DNA of 64,000 nt from Pseudooceanicola nitratireducens (lineage in GTDB: Bacteria; Pseudomonadota; Alphaproteobacteria; Rhodobacterales; Rhodobacteraceae): the NCBI RefSeq assembly GCF_900109195.1, contig NZ_FNZG01000002.1, forward strand, positions 70,355 to 134,354, read 5' to 3'. The notes below the pieces were generated by a model that saw nothing but the letters and a program-made list of their open reading frames with translations, did not search any database and had not been told where the DNA came from. The position numbers were made by a program, and so were the translations under genes. Within the stretch, counting starts at the first letter, position 1, and every line of letters begins with the position of its first letter. This document shows positions 54,502-63,893 of this stretch, piece by piece.

Positions 54502-56031
54502 CTATTCTTTCACACCTTCCTTGGGCTTTTCTTCGGCCTCATCGGCGTCATCCTCGGCGCGTTCGGCAATGATTTCCGCCTCTTCCGCCTCGATCACCGG
54601 ATCCTCGACCACCGGGTCGTGGGGGGCGGGGGTGCTGGCCGGGGTCGCGTCCTCGATCTGGCCGACGATCAGCGGCAGCATGGCGGTCCCCATGGCGCTT
54701 TGGCTGTCGGCGGCCGGGGCCGGTTTCCAGGCCAGGGTGTCGAATGCCCCGCAGTTGTCGCAGACCGGGGTCCAGCTGGCGTGGATCTGGTGGCAGTTCT
54801 CACAGGTCCATTGCGGGCCGCGCGGCGCGGTGACGGCGCGGGCCAGCCAGCCCTTGACGATCGCGTCCGAAGCCCCCTCGCCGCGTTCGATTGCCGCCAT
54901 GATGGTCAGCACGCGCGCATCGGGATTTTCCGTGGCCAGGTTGCCCAGGGACCGGCGCGCTTCGGGGAAATCCTCGGCGGCGATGTTCAGCTCTGCCATC
55001 AGCAGGCGGGATTCGCGGTGCGTGGGTGCGGGGGCGACCAGTTTCTGGAACCGCTTGAGACGATCCTTAGGGCTCTCCTCGGGTTCGATCTCGGCGAAGG
55101 CACCGGCCAGGTCGGGGTGCGGCGAGGCCTCCCAGGCCTTTTTCAACACGCGGGCGGCGTGGCGCTTGTGGCCGTTTTCGATATAGGACCGCGCGGCCAT
55201 GACGGCGGCGGGGATCAGGTCGGGCGACAGTTTGTTCGCCTCGATCGCGGCTTCACGGGATTCGATGCTGGCCCCTTCGGCAAAGACGCCCTTGGCCTCG
55301 CTCAGCGCGAGTACGGCATCGCGGCGGCGGTGCACGTCGCGCGGCAGGTTGCCGTGACGCAGTTTGGCCTTCAGCGTGGCGCGGGCCCCTTTCCAGTCGC
55401 TGCGCTGCGCCTGCAGTTTCAGCAGGGTGTCCTGCACCTCTTCGTGGCCGGGCTTGATGGCAAAGGCCTTTTCCGCCAGCGCCAGCGCGGTGTCGGTGTC
55501 ACCCTCGGCCAGCTTCTGTTTCATGATCCCGCGCACGCCGACAAAGCGGGTGGAATCGTCAGACAGAAGCTTCTTGTAGGCCTGTTCGGCCTTGCGCTTG
55601 TCGCCGACCATCTCGGCGGCCTGGGCGGTCAGAAGCGTCGTCAGTTCCGGGCGGTGCAGGTATTTCTCGGCCTTGGCGGCCTTGGACATGGCGCGCCGCC
55701 CCTCGCCCGAGGCCAGCGCCATCATGCCCTCGCTCAGCGCGTCAAAGCCCTTGCGTTCGCGGTTGCGGTCGAAATAGCGCGACAGGGCGGTTTCATCGCC
55801 GTTGATGAACCGCAGCAGCGCGATGACCAGCGCGAACAGCTTGAGGAACAGCCAGACCGCAAAGATCAGCACGATGGCCGCGATCACCGCCTTCAGCGGG
55901 GTCAGGTTGACCTCGATCCCGCCCATGGCGATGCGCACGCCGCCCTGCATGTCCAGCAGGTAGCTTGCCCCGAGGGTTGCGGCCGCCACCAGCGCGACGA
56001 AAACGACTATCTTCACAAGAGACCAGAGCAT
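54502..56031 (-). CDS. hemY: HemY-family TPR membrane protein
   Basis: A 509-residue HemY-N protein of the inner membrane linked to haem biosynthesis. Two membrane helices lie at about residues 5-27 and 47-70, followed by HemY-N (ETALSRYFDRNRERKGFDALSEGM) and TPR-like helices. Near the end a zinc-ribbon-like cluster has cysteines 410, 413, 424 and 427 (CENC, CDNC), then an acidic tail. It is distinct from protoporphyrinogen oxidase, also called HemY in Bacillus. It follows the mitofilin gene by 12 bases. Confidence 0.93.
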   Translation of the reverse strand: MLWSLVKIVVFVALVAAATLGASYLLDMQGGVRIAMGGIEVNLTPLKAVIAAIVLIFAVWLFLKLFALVIALLRFINGDETALSRYFDRNRERKGFDALSEGMMALASGEGRRAMSKAAKAEKYLHRPELTTLLTAQAAEMVGDKRKAEQAYKKLLSDDSTRFVGVRGIMKQKLAEGDTDTALALAEKAFAIKPGHEEVQDTLLKLQAQRSDWKGARATLKAKLRHGNLPRDVHRRRDAVLALSEAKGVFAEGASIESREAAIEANKLSPDLIPAAVMAARSYIENGHKRHAARVLKKAWEASPHPDLAGAFAEIEPEESPKDRLKRFQKLVAPAPTHRESRLLMAELNIAAEDFPEARRSLGNLATENPDARVLTIMAAIERGEGASDAIVKGWLARAVTAPRGPQWTCENCHQIHASWTPVCDNCGAFDTLAWKPAPAADSQSAMGTAMLPLIVGQIEDATPASTPAPHDPVVEDPVIEAEEAEIIAERAEDDADEAEEKPKEGVKE

Positions 56032-56043
56032 CGGCGGCGTTCC

Positions 56044-57327
56044 TTAGTTCGAATTCAGTTCGGCCAGCAGACCGTTGGCGGCCTGGGTCGCGGCCAGGCG
56101 GGTTTCGGCCCGGGCGGTCCAATCGGCCAGCTCGGCGCGGGCGGGTTCGGGCAGCGCCTTGATTTCCGTCAGGGCCGTGGCCAGATCGCCCTGGGTCACC
56201 GCGGCCTCGGCCCGGCTAAGCACCGCGTCGGGATCATCGCCTTCGCGCGGGTTCAGCGACCGGACCCCCAGCTGGGTGCGGAAGAAGTCCCCGACCGAGG
56301 AATTGCCCGCCCCACGGGTCACGGCCAGCGCGTTGCGCGCGGCCTCGGGGAAGTCGGCGCGCAGGTCCGACAGGGTGGCGACCCCTTCGGCATTGGCCGA
56401 CAGCGCATCGGGGATCTGGGTGCCGGTGGTCGAAAGATTATCCAGCGCCTCGGCAAAGCCGTCCCCGTTGTCCAGCGCGGACAGCACGCGGGTCACGGCG
56501 GCCCGCGCCTGGGTTTCCGAAGACCGCGCGGCCGCGTCGGCCTTCATCGCTTCGGCCTGGGCGACCATGCCTTCGACTTCTTCGCGCTGCTGGCGCATGG
56601 CGTCCTGCAGGCGGGTCAGCTCGGCCTCGTAGGCGGAGATCGCCTGATCCGAAACGCCGCCTTCTATCGGGGCCTTTTCGACCTCGGCCATGCGGTCGGT
56701 CAGTTCGACCAGCTGCAGGGCAATGCCTTCGACACGGTCAGAGAGTTCGGCAATGGCGGCCACGTTGGTTTCAGTCGAGGCGGTCACCGGGGCCAGATCG
56801 GCGGCGGGCGGGATGGCTGCGCGCAATTCCGCGATCACCTGTTCCTGTGCCTCGATCTTGGCCTGCAGGTCCGCGTTTCCGCCCAGGCCGGGGATCGCGC
56901 CGCCGGTGCCCAGGGCTGCGGCAAAGCCCAGCCCGGCGGCGACAACACCGCCCAGGGCCAGCGGCAGGAAGCCGCCGCGCTTTTCGACCACCACTTCGCG
57001 GGTGACCTCTTCGGGTTTTTCCAGGATCGGCGGGGTGTCTTCTGCGGGGGTGTCGGCACCGCCCGTATCTTCGCCATCGGTGTCGATACGGTCGTCTTCG
57101 CCGGCAACCGTGGTCGCCGTATCGGGCGCGTCGTCGCCAAAGGCTTCGTCGCGGTCGGGTTCGGGAAGATCGATGCTGTCGGTTGTCTCGGCGGGCGGCA
57201 CCGTGTCGCCCGCAGGCTCGACCGGATCGGCGGGCAGGGTTTCTTCGGCCTGGGTCTGGGCCGTTTCATCGTCGATCCCCTTGGGGTTTTCGACATTGGC
57301 CACCTGGGGAACTTTCTTATCCGCCAC
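56044..57327 (-). CDS. Mitofilin (Mic60)-like membrane protein
   Basis: A 427-residue protein. An acidic, Pro-rich N-terminal part (about 1-110) precedes a membrane segment at about 118-140 (GGFLPLALGGVVAAGLGFAAA). A coiled-coil region spans about 150-275, and a C-terminal mitofilin-like part contains FRTQLGVRSLNPREGDDPDAVLSRAEAAV. Its place between hemD and hemY is the position known for the alphaproteobacterial homologue of the cristae-shaping protein Mic60. It probably shapes or tethers the inner membrane. Confidence 0.85.
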   Translation of the reverse strand: MADKKVPQVANVENPKGIDDETAQTQAEETLPADPVEPAGDTVPPAETTDSIDLPEPDRDEAFGDDAPDTATTVAGEDDRIDTDGEDTGGADTPAEDTPPILEKPEEVTREVVVEKRGGFLPLALGGVVAAGLGFAAALGTGGAIPGLGGNADLQAKIEAQEQVIAELRAAIPPAADLAPVTASTETNVAAIAELSDRVEGIALQLVELTDRMAEVEKAPIEGGVSDQAISAYEAELTRLQDAMRQQREEVEGMVAQAEAMKADAAARSSETQARAAVTRVLSALDNGDGFAEALDNLSTTGTQIPDALSANAEGVATLSDLRADFPEAARNALAVTRGAGNSSVGDFFRTQLGVRSLNPREGDDPDAVLSRAEAAVTQGDLATALTEIKALPEPARAELADWTARAETRLAATQAANGLLAELNSN

Positions 57328-57375
57328 TAAAATCGTCCTTTCGAATCCCTGCTTTGCAATTGCAGCAACAGCACC

Positions 57376-58104
57376 TTAGTCCGCGCCCCCTATCCCCTCA
57401 ACCCGCCGAAGGGTCGCATCCACGGCATCTGCCATGGCCCGCGCATCAGGAGAGGTCGCGATGCTTCTAGATTTGGCATCGATCGCCGCTGCGGCAAGGT
57501 CTGCGTTGCGGCTGATTAAGATCAGGTGAACCTGCGCGCCCTTCGGACATAGCGCGGCAAAGCGGGCCGCCGTGCGCGGGGAATAGAGCGGAACGATGAC
57601 CGGGGCGGGGCCCGACAGCAGCTGCCGCGCCTCATCGCTCAGATCGCAAAGATCCTGGGCATAGATCACCGCCGCATCGGTCGGCAGGCCAGCGGCGGTC
57701 AGCCGGGGGGCGATGTCGCCCCGGGCGCTTTCCCCGCGCAGGTGCAGGATTGGCGCCTCGGGGGGATTGGCGCGCAGATCGGCCACCAGCGCCTCGGCAT
57801 CGCCGCCGCTGGCGCGGGCGGGATGGCCGGCGTCCCGGGCGGCGCGGGCGGTGGCCTCGCCCACACAGACGGCGGGCAGTTTCGGGCCGTTCAGCGCCGC
57901 ATAGGCCCGCACCCCGTTGCGCGAGGTGAAGATCAGGCTGCGATAGCGGGTCATGTCGGGCAGATCGCCTGCCGCACGGATCGCCAGCAAGGGCGAGACA
58001 ACGACCCCGCATCCGGTCCGCGCCGCAAGGTCACGGGCGGTGTCGGCCCCTTCGGGCGCGGGCCGCGTCATCAGGATCACCGGGCGCATGGTGGGGCGCA
58101 TCAT
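57376..58104 (-). CDS. hemD: Uroporphyrinogen-III synthase
   Basis: A 242-residue enzyme that closes hydroxymethylbilane to uroporphyrinogen III. Sequence is weakly conserved in this family; visible strings are [61 protein letters not shown] and [14 protein letters not shown] choose ATG 58104, 8 bases after GGAGG; ATGs at 58101 and 58089 are alternatives. It is 48 bases ahead of the mitofilin gene. hemC is not adjacent; instead tsaD is divergent. Confidence 0.9.
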   Translation of the reverse strand: MMRPTMRPVILMTRPAPEGADTARDLAARTGCGVVVSPLLAIRAAGDLPDMTRYRSLIFTSRNGVRAYAALNGPKLPAVCVGEATARAARDAGHPARASGGDAEALVADLRANPPEAPILHLRGESARGDIAPRLTAAGLPTDAAVIYAQDLCDLSDEARQLLSGPAPVIVPLYSPRTAARFAALCPKGAQVHLILISRNADLAAAAIDAKSRSIATSPDARAMADAVDATLRRVEGIGGAD

Positions 58105-58201
58105 CCTGTCGTCCTCCCTTGGGTCGACGGTGTCGGGCCATTGTTTCAGGGTCCCTGCGGTGTTACCTGCGGGACAGGTTTCATGCAATCGGCGGACGAA
58201 G

Positions 58202-59290
58202 ATGTCGCAACTGACGATCCTCGGGCTGGAAAGCTCTTGCGACGATACGGGCGCGGCGGTGGTGCGCGGCACGCCCGGCGACGCGACTGTATTGTCTTCG
58301 GTGGTCGAGGGGCAGAATTCCCTGCACGAGGCCTTCGGCGGCGTCGTGCCCGAAATCGCCGCCCGCGCCCATGCGGAACGGATCGACGTGGTGGTGCGCC
58401 ATGCGCTGGAACGCGCCGGCATTTCCCTTTCGGATCTGGATGGCGTGGCCGTGACCGCGGGTCCGGGGCTGATCGGCGGGGTCATGTCGGGCGTGATGTG
58501 CGCCAAGGGCATTGCGATCGGGGCGGGCCTTCCGCTGATCGGGGTGAACCACCTGGCAGGCCATGCGCTGACGCCGCGGCTGACCGATGGCGTGGCCTTC
58601 CCCTATCTGATGCTGCTGGTGTCGGGCGGGCATTGCCAGTTCCTGCTGGTGCGCGGCCCCGAGGATTACAGCCGCCTCGGCGGCACCATCGACGACGCCC
58701 CGGGCGAGGCCTTTGACAAGACCGCGCGGCTTCTGGCCCTGCCCCAGCCTGGCGGCCCCTCGGTCGAGGCGGCGGCGCTTGATGGCGATCCCAAACGCTT
58801 TCGCTTTCCCCGGCCCCTGCTGGACCGGCCGGGATGTGACATGTCATTCTCGGGGCTGAAGACCGCGCTGCTGAGGACGCGGGACGAGGTGATGGACGAC
58901 AACCGGCTGAAGGCCTCGGACCGGGTGGATCTGTGCGCCGGGTTCCAGGCCGCCGTGGTCGATGTGCTGGTCGAAAAGACCCGCCGCGCCCTGGCAATCT
59001 ATTTGCAGGATGCGCCCGCCGTGCCGGTGCTGGCCGTTGCCGGGGGTGTCGCCGCAAACAAGGCCATTCGCGCTGGATTAGAGACTGTTTGTGACCAGAT
59101 GTCCGTTCAGTTCACCGCCCCGCCGCTGGCGCTATGTACCGACAATGGCGCGATGATCGCCTATGCGGGGCTTGAGCGTTTCGCAGGCGGTGCGCAGGAT
59201 GACATGACCCTGGCCGCCCGGCCCCGCTGGCCCTTGGATCAGGCGGCGGCGGGCATGCTGGGCGGCGGCAAGAAAGGACCCAAGGCATGA
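58202..59290 (+). CDS. tsaD: tRNA threonylcarbamoyladenosine transferase TsaD
   Basis: A 362-residue ASKHA-fold protein. It opens [16 protein letters not shown] and has metal-ligand histidines in [12 protein letters not shown] and VNHLAGHAL, plus [27 protein letters not shown] and [12 protein letters not shown]. With TsaB and TsaE it transfers the threonylcarbamoyl group to A37 of ANN-decoding tRNAs. Its stop overlaps gpsA by 4 bases. Confidence 0.97.
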   Translation: MSQLTILGLESSCDDTGAAVVRGTPGDATVLSSVVEGQNSLHEAFGGVVPEIAARAHAERIDVVVRHALERAGISLSDLDGVAVTAGPGLIGGVMSGVMCAKGIAIGAGLPLIGVNHLAGHALTPRLTDGVAFPYLMLLVSGGHCQFLLVRGPEDYSRLGGTIDDAPGEAFDKTARLLALPQPGGPSVEAAALDGDPKRFRFPRPLLDRPGCDMSFSGLKTALLRTRDEVMDDNRLKASDRVDLCAGFQAAVVDVLVEKTRRALAIYLQDAPAVPVLAVAGGVAANKAIRAGLETVCDQMSVQFTAPPLALCTDNGAMIAYAGLERFAGGAQDDMTLAARPRWPLDQAAAGMLGGGKKGPKA

Positions 59291-60240
59291 CAAGCGTGAT
59301 CGGTGCGGGTGCATTTGGCACGGCCTTGGCGATTTCCCTGGGCCGGGCCGGGACGGTGACGCTTTGGGCACGGGATGCGGATCAGGTGGCGGCGATGGTG
59401 CAGGCGCGGGAAAACGCCGCCCGCCTGCCCGGCATTGCCTTCCCCGACGCGCTGGCGCTGTCAGACGATGCCACCGCCCTGCCCGAAGGCCCCGTGCTGC
59501 TTGCCGTGCCGATGCAGAAACTGCGCGACGCCCTGCGCGACCTGCCGGATTTCGGCACCCGCCCCCTGGTCGCCTGCTGCAAGGGGATCGAGCTGACGAC
59601 CGGCCAAAGCCCCACCCAGGTCATCGCCGAAATGCGCCCCGACGCCCCCGCCGCGATCCTGACGGGTCCGTCCTTTGCCCAGGACATCGCGCGCGGTCTG
59701 CCGACCGCCCTGACCCTGGCCTGCGCCGATGAAACCACCGGAAAAGCCCTGCAACAGAGCCTGACCACCCCGAATATCCGGGTCTATCGCACCACCGATG
59801 TGCCGGGGGCGGAAATCGGCGGCGCGGTGAAGAACGTCATGGCCATCGCCTGTGGCGCGGCCATCGGAGCGGGGCTGGGCGACAGCGCCCGCGCGGCGCT
59901 GATGACGCGGGGCTATGCGGAAATGCAGCGCATGGCGCTGGCGCTTGGAGCGCAGGCGGATACGCTGGCCGGGCTTTCGGGCTTCGGGGATCTGGCGCTG
60001 ACCTGTACGTCGGACCTGTCGCGGAACTTCCGCTTTGGCCTGTCGATCGGGCGGGGCGAAGCGTTCGACCCCTCGGTCACGGTCGAGGGCGCGGCAACCG
60101 CGCGCGCCCTGCAGGCGCGGGCGCGGAAAATGCAGATTGATATGCCGATCACCGACGCTGTTGTCGGTCTGATCGACGGAAACCTGGACGTGGGCCGCGC
60201 GATGGCGCTGCTTCTGTCGCGTCCCTTGAAGGAGGAATGA
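59287..60240 (+). CDS. gpsA: NAD(P)H-dependent glycerol-3-phosphate dehydrogenase
   Basis: A 317-residue dehydrogenase making sn-glycerol-3-phosphate for phospholipids. The dinucleotide motif [10 protein letters not shown] opens the protein; [57 protein letters not shown] (catalytic Lys) and [13 protein letters not shown] follow. ATG overlaps the tsaD stop, and AAGGAGGA near its end serves the next gene. Confidence 0.97.
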   Translation: MTSVIGAGAFGTALAISLGRAGTVTLWARDADQVAAMVQARENAARLPGIAFPDALALSDDATALPEGPVLLAVPMQKLRDALRDLPDFGTRPLVACCKGIELTTGQSPTQVIAEMRPDAPAAILTGPSFAQDIARGLPTALTLACADETTGKALQQSLTTPNIRVYRTTDVPGAEIGGAVKNVMAIACGAAIGAGLGDSARAALMTRGYAEMQRMALALGAQADTLAGLSGFGDLALTCTSDLSRNFRFGLSIGRGEAFDPSVTVEGAATARALQARARKMQIDMPITDAVVGLIDGNLDVGRAMALLLSRPLKEE

Positions 60241-60242
60241 CA

Positions 60243-60515
60243 ATGCTGGTTGCCCTGATGGCCCATGACAAACCCGGTGCGCTGGACGTGCGCAAAGCCA
60301 ACCGTGACGCGCATCTTGCCTATATCAAGGACACCGGCGTCGTCGCGCAGGCGGGCCCCTTTCTGGATGCCGATGGCCAGATGTGCGGATCGCTGGTGAT
60401 CCTGGACGTCGAGGACATGGCCGCGGCCGAGGCCTGGGCAGCGGGCGATCCCTATGCCAAGGCGGGCCTCTTCGACAGCGTCACCCTGAAGACCTGGAAC
60501 CGGGTGATCGGCTGA
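60243..60515 (+). CDS. YciI family protein
   Basis: A 90-residue small protein with the YciI pattern: ALMAHDKPGALDVRKANRDAHL, AGPFLDADGQMCGSLVILDV and AAAEAWAAGDPYAKAGLF (conserved His-Asp dyad region). I choose ATG 60243, which has AAGGAGGA at a 7-base distance; the ATG at 60237 is too close. Function is undefined. It overlaps the EVE gene by one base. Confidence 0.88.
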   Translation: MLVALMAHDKPGALDVRKANRDAHLAYIKDTGVVAQAGPFLDADGQMCGSLVILDVEDMAAAEAWAAGDPYAKAGLFDSVTLKTWNRVIG

Positions 60516-60928
60516 TGCGCTATTGGCTGTTCAAATCCGAACCCGACACCTGGGGCTGGGATGACCAGGTCGCCAAGGGTGAGGCGGGCGAAGAATGGGA
60601 CGGGGTGCGCAACTACCAGGCCCGCAACTTCATGCGCGAAATGAAGCTGGGCGATCTTGGCTTCTTCTATCACAGCCAGAAAACCCGCGAGATCGTCGGC
60701 ATCGTCGAGATCTGCGCCGAGGTACATCCCGACAGTTCCACCGATGATCCCCGCTGGGAATGCGTGGACATCAAGGCGGTCAAGCCGGTGCCGCGCCCCG
60801 TCACCCTGGACCAGATCAAGGCGACGCCCGAACTGGCCGAAATGGTGCTGGTCAAAAGCTCTCGGCTGTCGGTTCAGCCGGTCACGCCCGAGGAATGGGA
60901 CCTGATCTGCAAGATGGGCGGTCTTTAA
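60515..60928 (+). CDS. EVE domain protein
   Basis: A 137-residue stand-alone EVE (PUA-like) protein: YWLFKSEPDTWGWDDQ, WDGVRNYQARNFMREM, GDLGFFYHSQ and MVLVKSSRLSVQPV. EVE domains bind modified bases in DNA or RNA, for example 5-methylcytosine-type marks. Start ATG 60515 overlaps the YciI stop (TGATG). Its place in a tsaD-gpsA operon hints at a housekeeping RNA-modification role. Confidence 0.9.
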   Translation: MRYWLFKSEPDTWGWDDQVAKGEAGEEWDGVRNYQARNFMREMKLGDLGFFYHSQKTREIVGIVEICAEVHPDSSTDDPRWECVDIKAVKPVPRPVTLDQIKATPELAEMVLVKSSRLSVQPVTPEEWDLICKMGGL

Positions 60929-60992
60929 CACTCGCCAGATCCTGGTGCGCGGGCCTATGGTTGATCCAGGTAAACGCGATCAGGAGGGTGAG

Positions 60993-61388
60993 ATGGGCGC
61001 GATTGCAGTATTGGTGGCCGCCGTGGCGGGATTTGCCTTTGGGGCGGTCTGGTACATGACTTTGTCGAAACCCTGGATGGAGGCCGCGGGTGTGCCCGTG
61101 GGTGCGGACGGACGTCCGGCCAACGGCGGGTCGAAGACGCCTTTCATCATTGCCGGGATCGCGATGATCCTGGTGGCCGGGATGATGCGGCACATGTTCG
61201 CCATGGCCGGGATCGACGGCGCGGTGAAGGGGCTGGTGGCAGGTCTGGGCGTCGGCCTGTTCTTCATCACCCCCTGGGTTGCGATGAATTATGCCTATGC
61301 CATGCGGCCCGCACGGCTGACCCTGATCGACGGCGGCTATTCCGTTCTGGGCGCGGGCGTCATCGGGCTGGTGCTGGGGCTGTTCTAA
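60993..61388 (+). CDS. DUF1761 membrane protein
   Basis: A 131-residue protein with four predicted membrane segments (about residues 3-22, 50-68, 76-96 and 110-130). It opens IAVLVAAVAGFAFGAVWYM, typical of DUF1761. GGAGGG lies upstream of ATG 60993. Function unknown. A 64-base gap separates it from the EVE gene. Confidence 0.85.
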   Translation: MGAIAVLVAAVAGFAFGAVWYMTLSKPWMEAAGVPVGADGRPANGGSKTPFIIAGIAMILVAGMMRHMFAMAGIDGAVKGLVAGLGVGLFFITPWVAMNYAYAMRPARLTLIDGGYSVLGAGVIGLVLGLF

Positions 61389-61403
61389 GGGAAACCCCCT
61401 TAG
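61385..61403. terminator. Hairpin between convergent DUF1761 and GNAT genes
   Basis: CTAAGGG (61385-61391) pairs with CCCTTAG (61397-61403); it includes the DUF1761 stop codon. No clear T-run. Confidence 0.4.
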
Positions 61404-61847
61404 TCAGAGCCGCTTTTCGAAATAGACACGGTCGAAACCGTCTTCGCTTTTCCGGGCGGTTTCGGCGTATCCCAGGCGCGGATAGAGGGTCAGGTTCCCC
61501 TCCATCTTCACGTTGGTGTACAGCTTGACGGTCTGCAGCCCTTCTTCGCGGGCGGCCTTTTCGCAGTGCTCGATCAGCTTGCGGCCCAGCCCCTGCCCCG
61601 CCGCCTCGGGCAGAAGGGCCACGATATCCAGATGCATCGCCCCTGCTTCGGCGTGATAGGCGATGAACCCCTGAAAGCTGCCATCCCCGGTCTCAATCAC
61701 ATGGACATCGCCGGCCTCGACCAGGGCGGCGTAGTCGGCGTGCATGGGTGCGGGATCCTGACCCATGTCCAGCCGATAGCCGGAAAAGGCCTGAACGGCG
61801 CAGTCACGCAGAAGGGGCAGGTCATCCAGGGTGGCAGGGCGGATCAT
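61404..61847 (-). CDS. GNAT-family N-acetyltransferase
   Basis: A 147-residue acetyltransferase. The acetyl-CoA site is DIVALLPEAAGQGLGRKLIEHCEK (Q-x-x-G-x-G/A) and the C-terminal strand YPRLGYAETARKSEDGFDRVYFEKRL. The substrate is unknown. ATG 61847 gives the usual MIRPATLDDLPLL opening. Confidence 0.9.
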   Translation of the reverse strand: MIRPATLDDLPLLRDCAVQAFSGYRLDMGQDPAPMHADYAALVEAGDVHVIETGDGSFQGFIAYHAEAGAMHLDIVALLPEAAGQGLGRKLIEHCEKAAREEGLQTVKLYTNVKMEGNLTLYPRLGYAETARKSEDGFDRVYFEKRL

Positions 61848-61881
61848 GGCGATATCCGTGAAACAGGGTCGAAAGAGGGGG

Positions 61882-61913
61882 GCAAAAAACAAGGGCCCGA
61901 CAAGGTCGGACCC
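61882..61913 (-). terminator. Terminator after the DUF2853 gene
   Basis: On the minus strand GGGTCCGAC and GTCGGGCCC form a stem with loop CTT and one T/G pair, followed by TTGTTTTTT. Confidence 0.85.
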
Positions 61914-61939
61914 CCGCGTGTCACTGGTCGGACAGGCAA

Positions 61940-62281
61940 TCAGCCGTAGACGGATTCCTTGCCGAAATGCTTGACCAGCATGTAATAGACCACCGCGCGG
62001 TACTTGTTGCGGTTGGATTTGCCGTAGGTCTCGATCACGCTGTCGATGGCTTCCATCAGCGCGGGGCTGTCGGCCAGGCCCAGCTTCTTGATCAGGAAGT
62101 TTTCCTTCACCGTCTCAAGTTCGCCTTCCTGGCTGGCCGCCACGGTCGAGGCGTCGGCGTTGTAGATCGACGGACCGCAGCCGATGGTCACCTTGGTCAG
62201 CAGATCCATGTCGGGGGTCATCCCGCACTTTTCCTTCAGGTCTTCCGCGTATTGCGCGATCAAATCGTCACGTTTGCCCAT
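61940..62281 (-). CDS. DUF2853 family protein
   Basis: A 113-residue, helical, soluble protein. Strings such as DLIAQYAEDLKEKCGMTPDMDLL, CGPSIYNADASTVA and FLIKKLGL are typical of DUF2853. GGAAGGGA precedes ATG 62281. Function unknown. It has its own terminator, so it is probably monocistronic. Confidence 0.88.
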   Translation of the reverse strand: MGKRDDLIAQYAEDLKEKCGMTPDMDLLTKVTIGCGPSIYNADASTVAASQEGELETVKENFLIKKLGLADSPALMEAIDSVIETYGKSNRNKYRAVVYYMLVKHFGKESVYG

Positions 62282-62440
62282 ATCTGTCCCTTCCAATGAT
62301 CGGCCGCCTTAATCCTTGATCACGGCCCTGCGCATATGACCCTATCGCGCCTCATGTCTGGGTAAAGAAAAAAAACCCGCGCCACCGCAGATCGGCCGGT
62401 TACGGGGCGTCAGGGCGGTCGCGTCGGTCTTGCGGGCACG

Positions 62441-62471
62441 AAAAAACCCCCGGACGGTCGCCCGGGGGTTT
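62441..62471 (-). terminator. ahcY terminator
   Basis: AAACCCCCGG (62444-62453) pairs with CCGGGGGTTT (62462-62471) around an 8-base loop; on the minus strand TTTTTT follows. It lies 37 bases after the ahcY stop. Confidence 0.93.
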
Positions 62472-62507
62472 CGATTCAGCCGATTGAGCCAGCCGCTTGG
62501 GGCAGGA

Positions 62508-63893
62508 TCAATAGCGGTAGTGTTCCGGCTTGAACGGGCCTTCGGGCGTGACGCCGATGTAATCTGCCTGCTCCTTGTTGAGCGAGGACAGCTTGACCCC
62601 GATGCGGTCCAGATGCAGGCGCGCGACCTTTTCATCCAGGTGCTTGGGCAGGATGTAGACCTTGTTCTCGTACTGGTCGCCCTTGGTGAACAGTTCGATC
62701 TGCGCCAGCACCTGGTTGGTAAAGGACGCCGACATCACAAAGGACGGGTGGCCGGTGGCGTTGCCCAGGTTCAGCAGGCGGCCTTCGGACAGCAGGATGA
62801 TGCGATTGCCGTTCGGCATCTCGATCATGTCCACCTGTTCCTTGATATTCGTCCACTTGTGGTTGCGCAGGTTGGCGACCTGGATTTCGTTGTCGAAGTG
62901 GCCGATGTTGCCGACGATCGCCATGTCCTTCATCGCGCGCATATGCTCGATCCGGATGACGTCCTTGTTGCCGGTGGTGGTCACAAAGATGTCGGCGATG
63001 CCGACGACCTCTTCCAGGGTGGTGACCTGGTAGCCGTCCATCGCGGCCTGAAGCGCGCAGATCGGGTCGATTTCCGTCACGATCACACGGGCACCCGCAC
63101 CGGACAGCGACGCGGCCGAACCTTTGCCCACATCGCCATAGCCGCAGACCACGGCGACCTTGCCGGCCATCATGGTGTCGGTGGCGCGGCGGATGCCGTC
63201 GACCAGAGATTCCTTGCAGCCGTACTTGTTGTCAAACTTCGACTTGGTGACGCTGTCGTTGACGTTGATCGCCGGGAAGGGCAGCTGACCGTCGCGCACC
63301 AGCTGGTACAGGCGGTTCACGCCGGTGGTGGTTTCTTCGGACACGCCCATGATCGCGTCGCGCGTCTTGGTGAACCAGCCCGGCGAGGCCGCCATGCGCT
63401 TGGCGATCTGCTTCTTGATCACCTCTTCCTCTTCGGACGAGGGCACGGGGATGATGTCTTCGCCCGCTTCGGCGCGTGCGCCCAGCAGGACGTAAAGCGT
63501 TGCGTCGCCGCCATCGTCCAGGATCATGTTCGGGCCGTCCGCGAACATGAAGGATTTGTCCAGGTAATCCCAATGCTCTTCCAGGGTCTGGCCCTTGATC
63601 GCGAAGACCGGCACGCCTGCTTCGGCGATTGCGGCGGCTGCGTGGTCCTGGGTCGAGAAGATGTTGCACGACGCCCAGCGGACATCGGCACCCAGGGCGA
63701 CCAGGGTTTCGATCAGCACGGCGGTCTGGATCGTCATGTGCAGCGATCCGACGATGCGCGCGCCCTTCAGCGGCTTCGCGTCACCGTATTCCGAACGCAG
63801 GGCCATCAGCCCGGGCATTTCCGTTTCCGCGATGTCGAGTTCCTTGCGGCCGAATCCGGCCAGAGAGATGTCTTTGACGATGTAGTCGGCCAT
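62508..63893 (-). CDS. ahcY: S-adenosylhomocysteine hydrolase
   Basis: A 461-residue NAD-containing enzyme that splits SAH to adenosine and homocysteine, recycling the methyl cycle. Seen are [39 protein letters not shown], the NAD loop [29 protein letters not shown] and the C-terminal KPEHYRY, whose lysine and tyrosine close the NAD site. CAGGAG precedes ATG 63893. An insert of about 40 residues ([18 protein letters not shown] and on) is usual in proteobacterial forms. Confidence 0.98.
   Translation of the reverse strand: MADYIVKDISLAGFGRKELDIAETEMPGLMALRSEYGDAKPLKGARIVGSLHMTIQTAVLIETLVALGADVRWASCNIFSTQDHAAAAIAEAGVPVFAIKGQTLEEHWDYLDKSFMFADGPNMILDDGGDATLYVLLGARAEAGEDIIPVPSSEEEEVIKKQIAKRMAASPGWFTKTRDAIMGVSEETTTGVNRLYQLVRDGQLPFPAINVNDSVTKSKFDNKYGCKESLVDGIRRATDTMMAGKVAVVCGYGDVGKGSAASLSGAGARVIVTEIDPICALQAAMDGYQVTTLEEVVGIADIFVTTTGNKDVIRIEHMRAMKDMAIVGNIGHFDNEIQVANLRNHKWTNIKEQVDMIEMPNGNRIILLSEGRLLNLGNATGHPSFVMSASFTNQVLAQIELFTKGDQYENKVYILPKHLDEKVARLHLDRIGVKLSSLNKEQADYIGVTPEGPFKPEHYRY

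Noticed and set aside
54430-57330. A 966-codon plus-strand frame opposite hemY and the mitofilin gene
   Set aside because: Begins inside tRNA-Thr and is rich in Gly/Arg/His/Gln typical of antisense frames.
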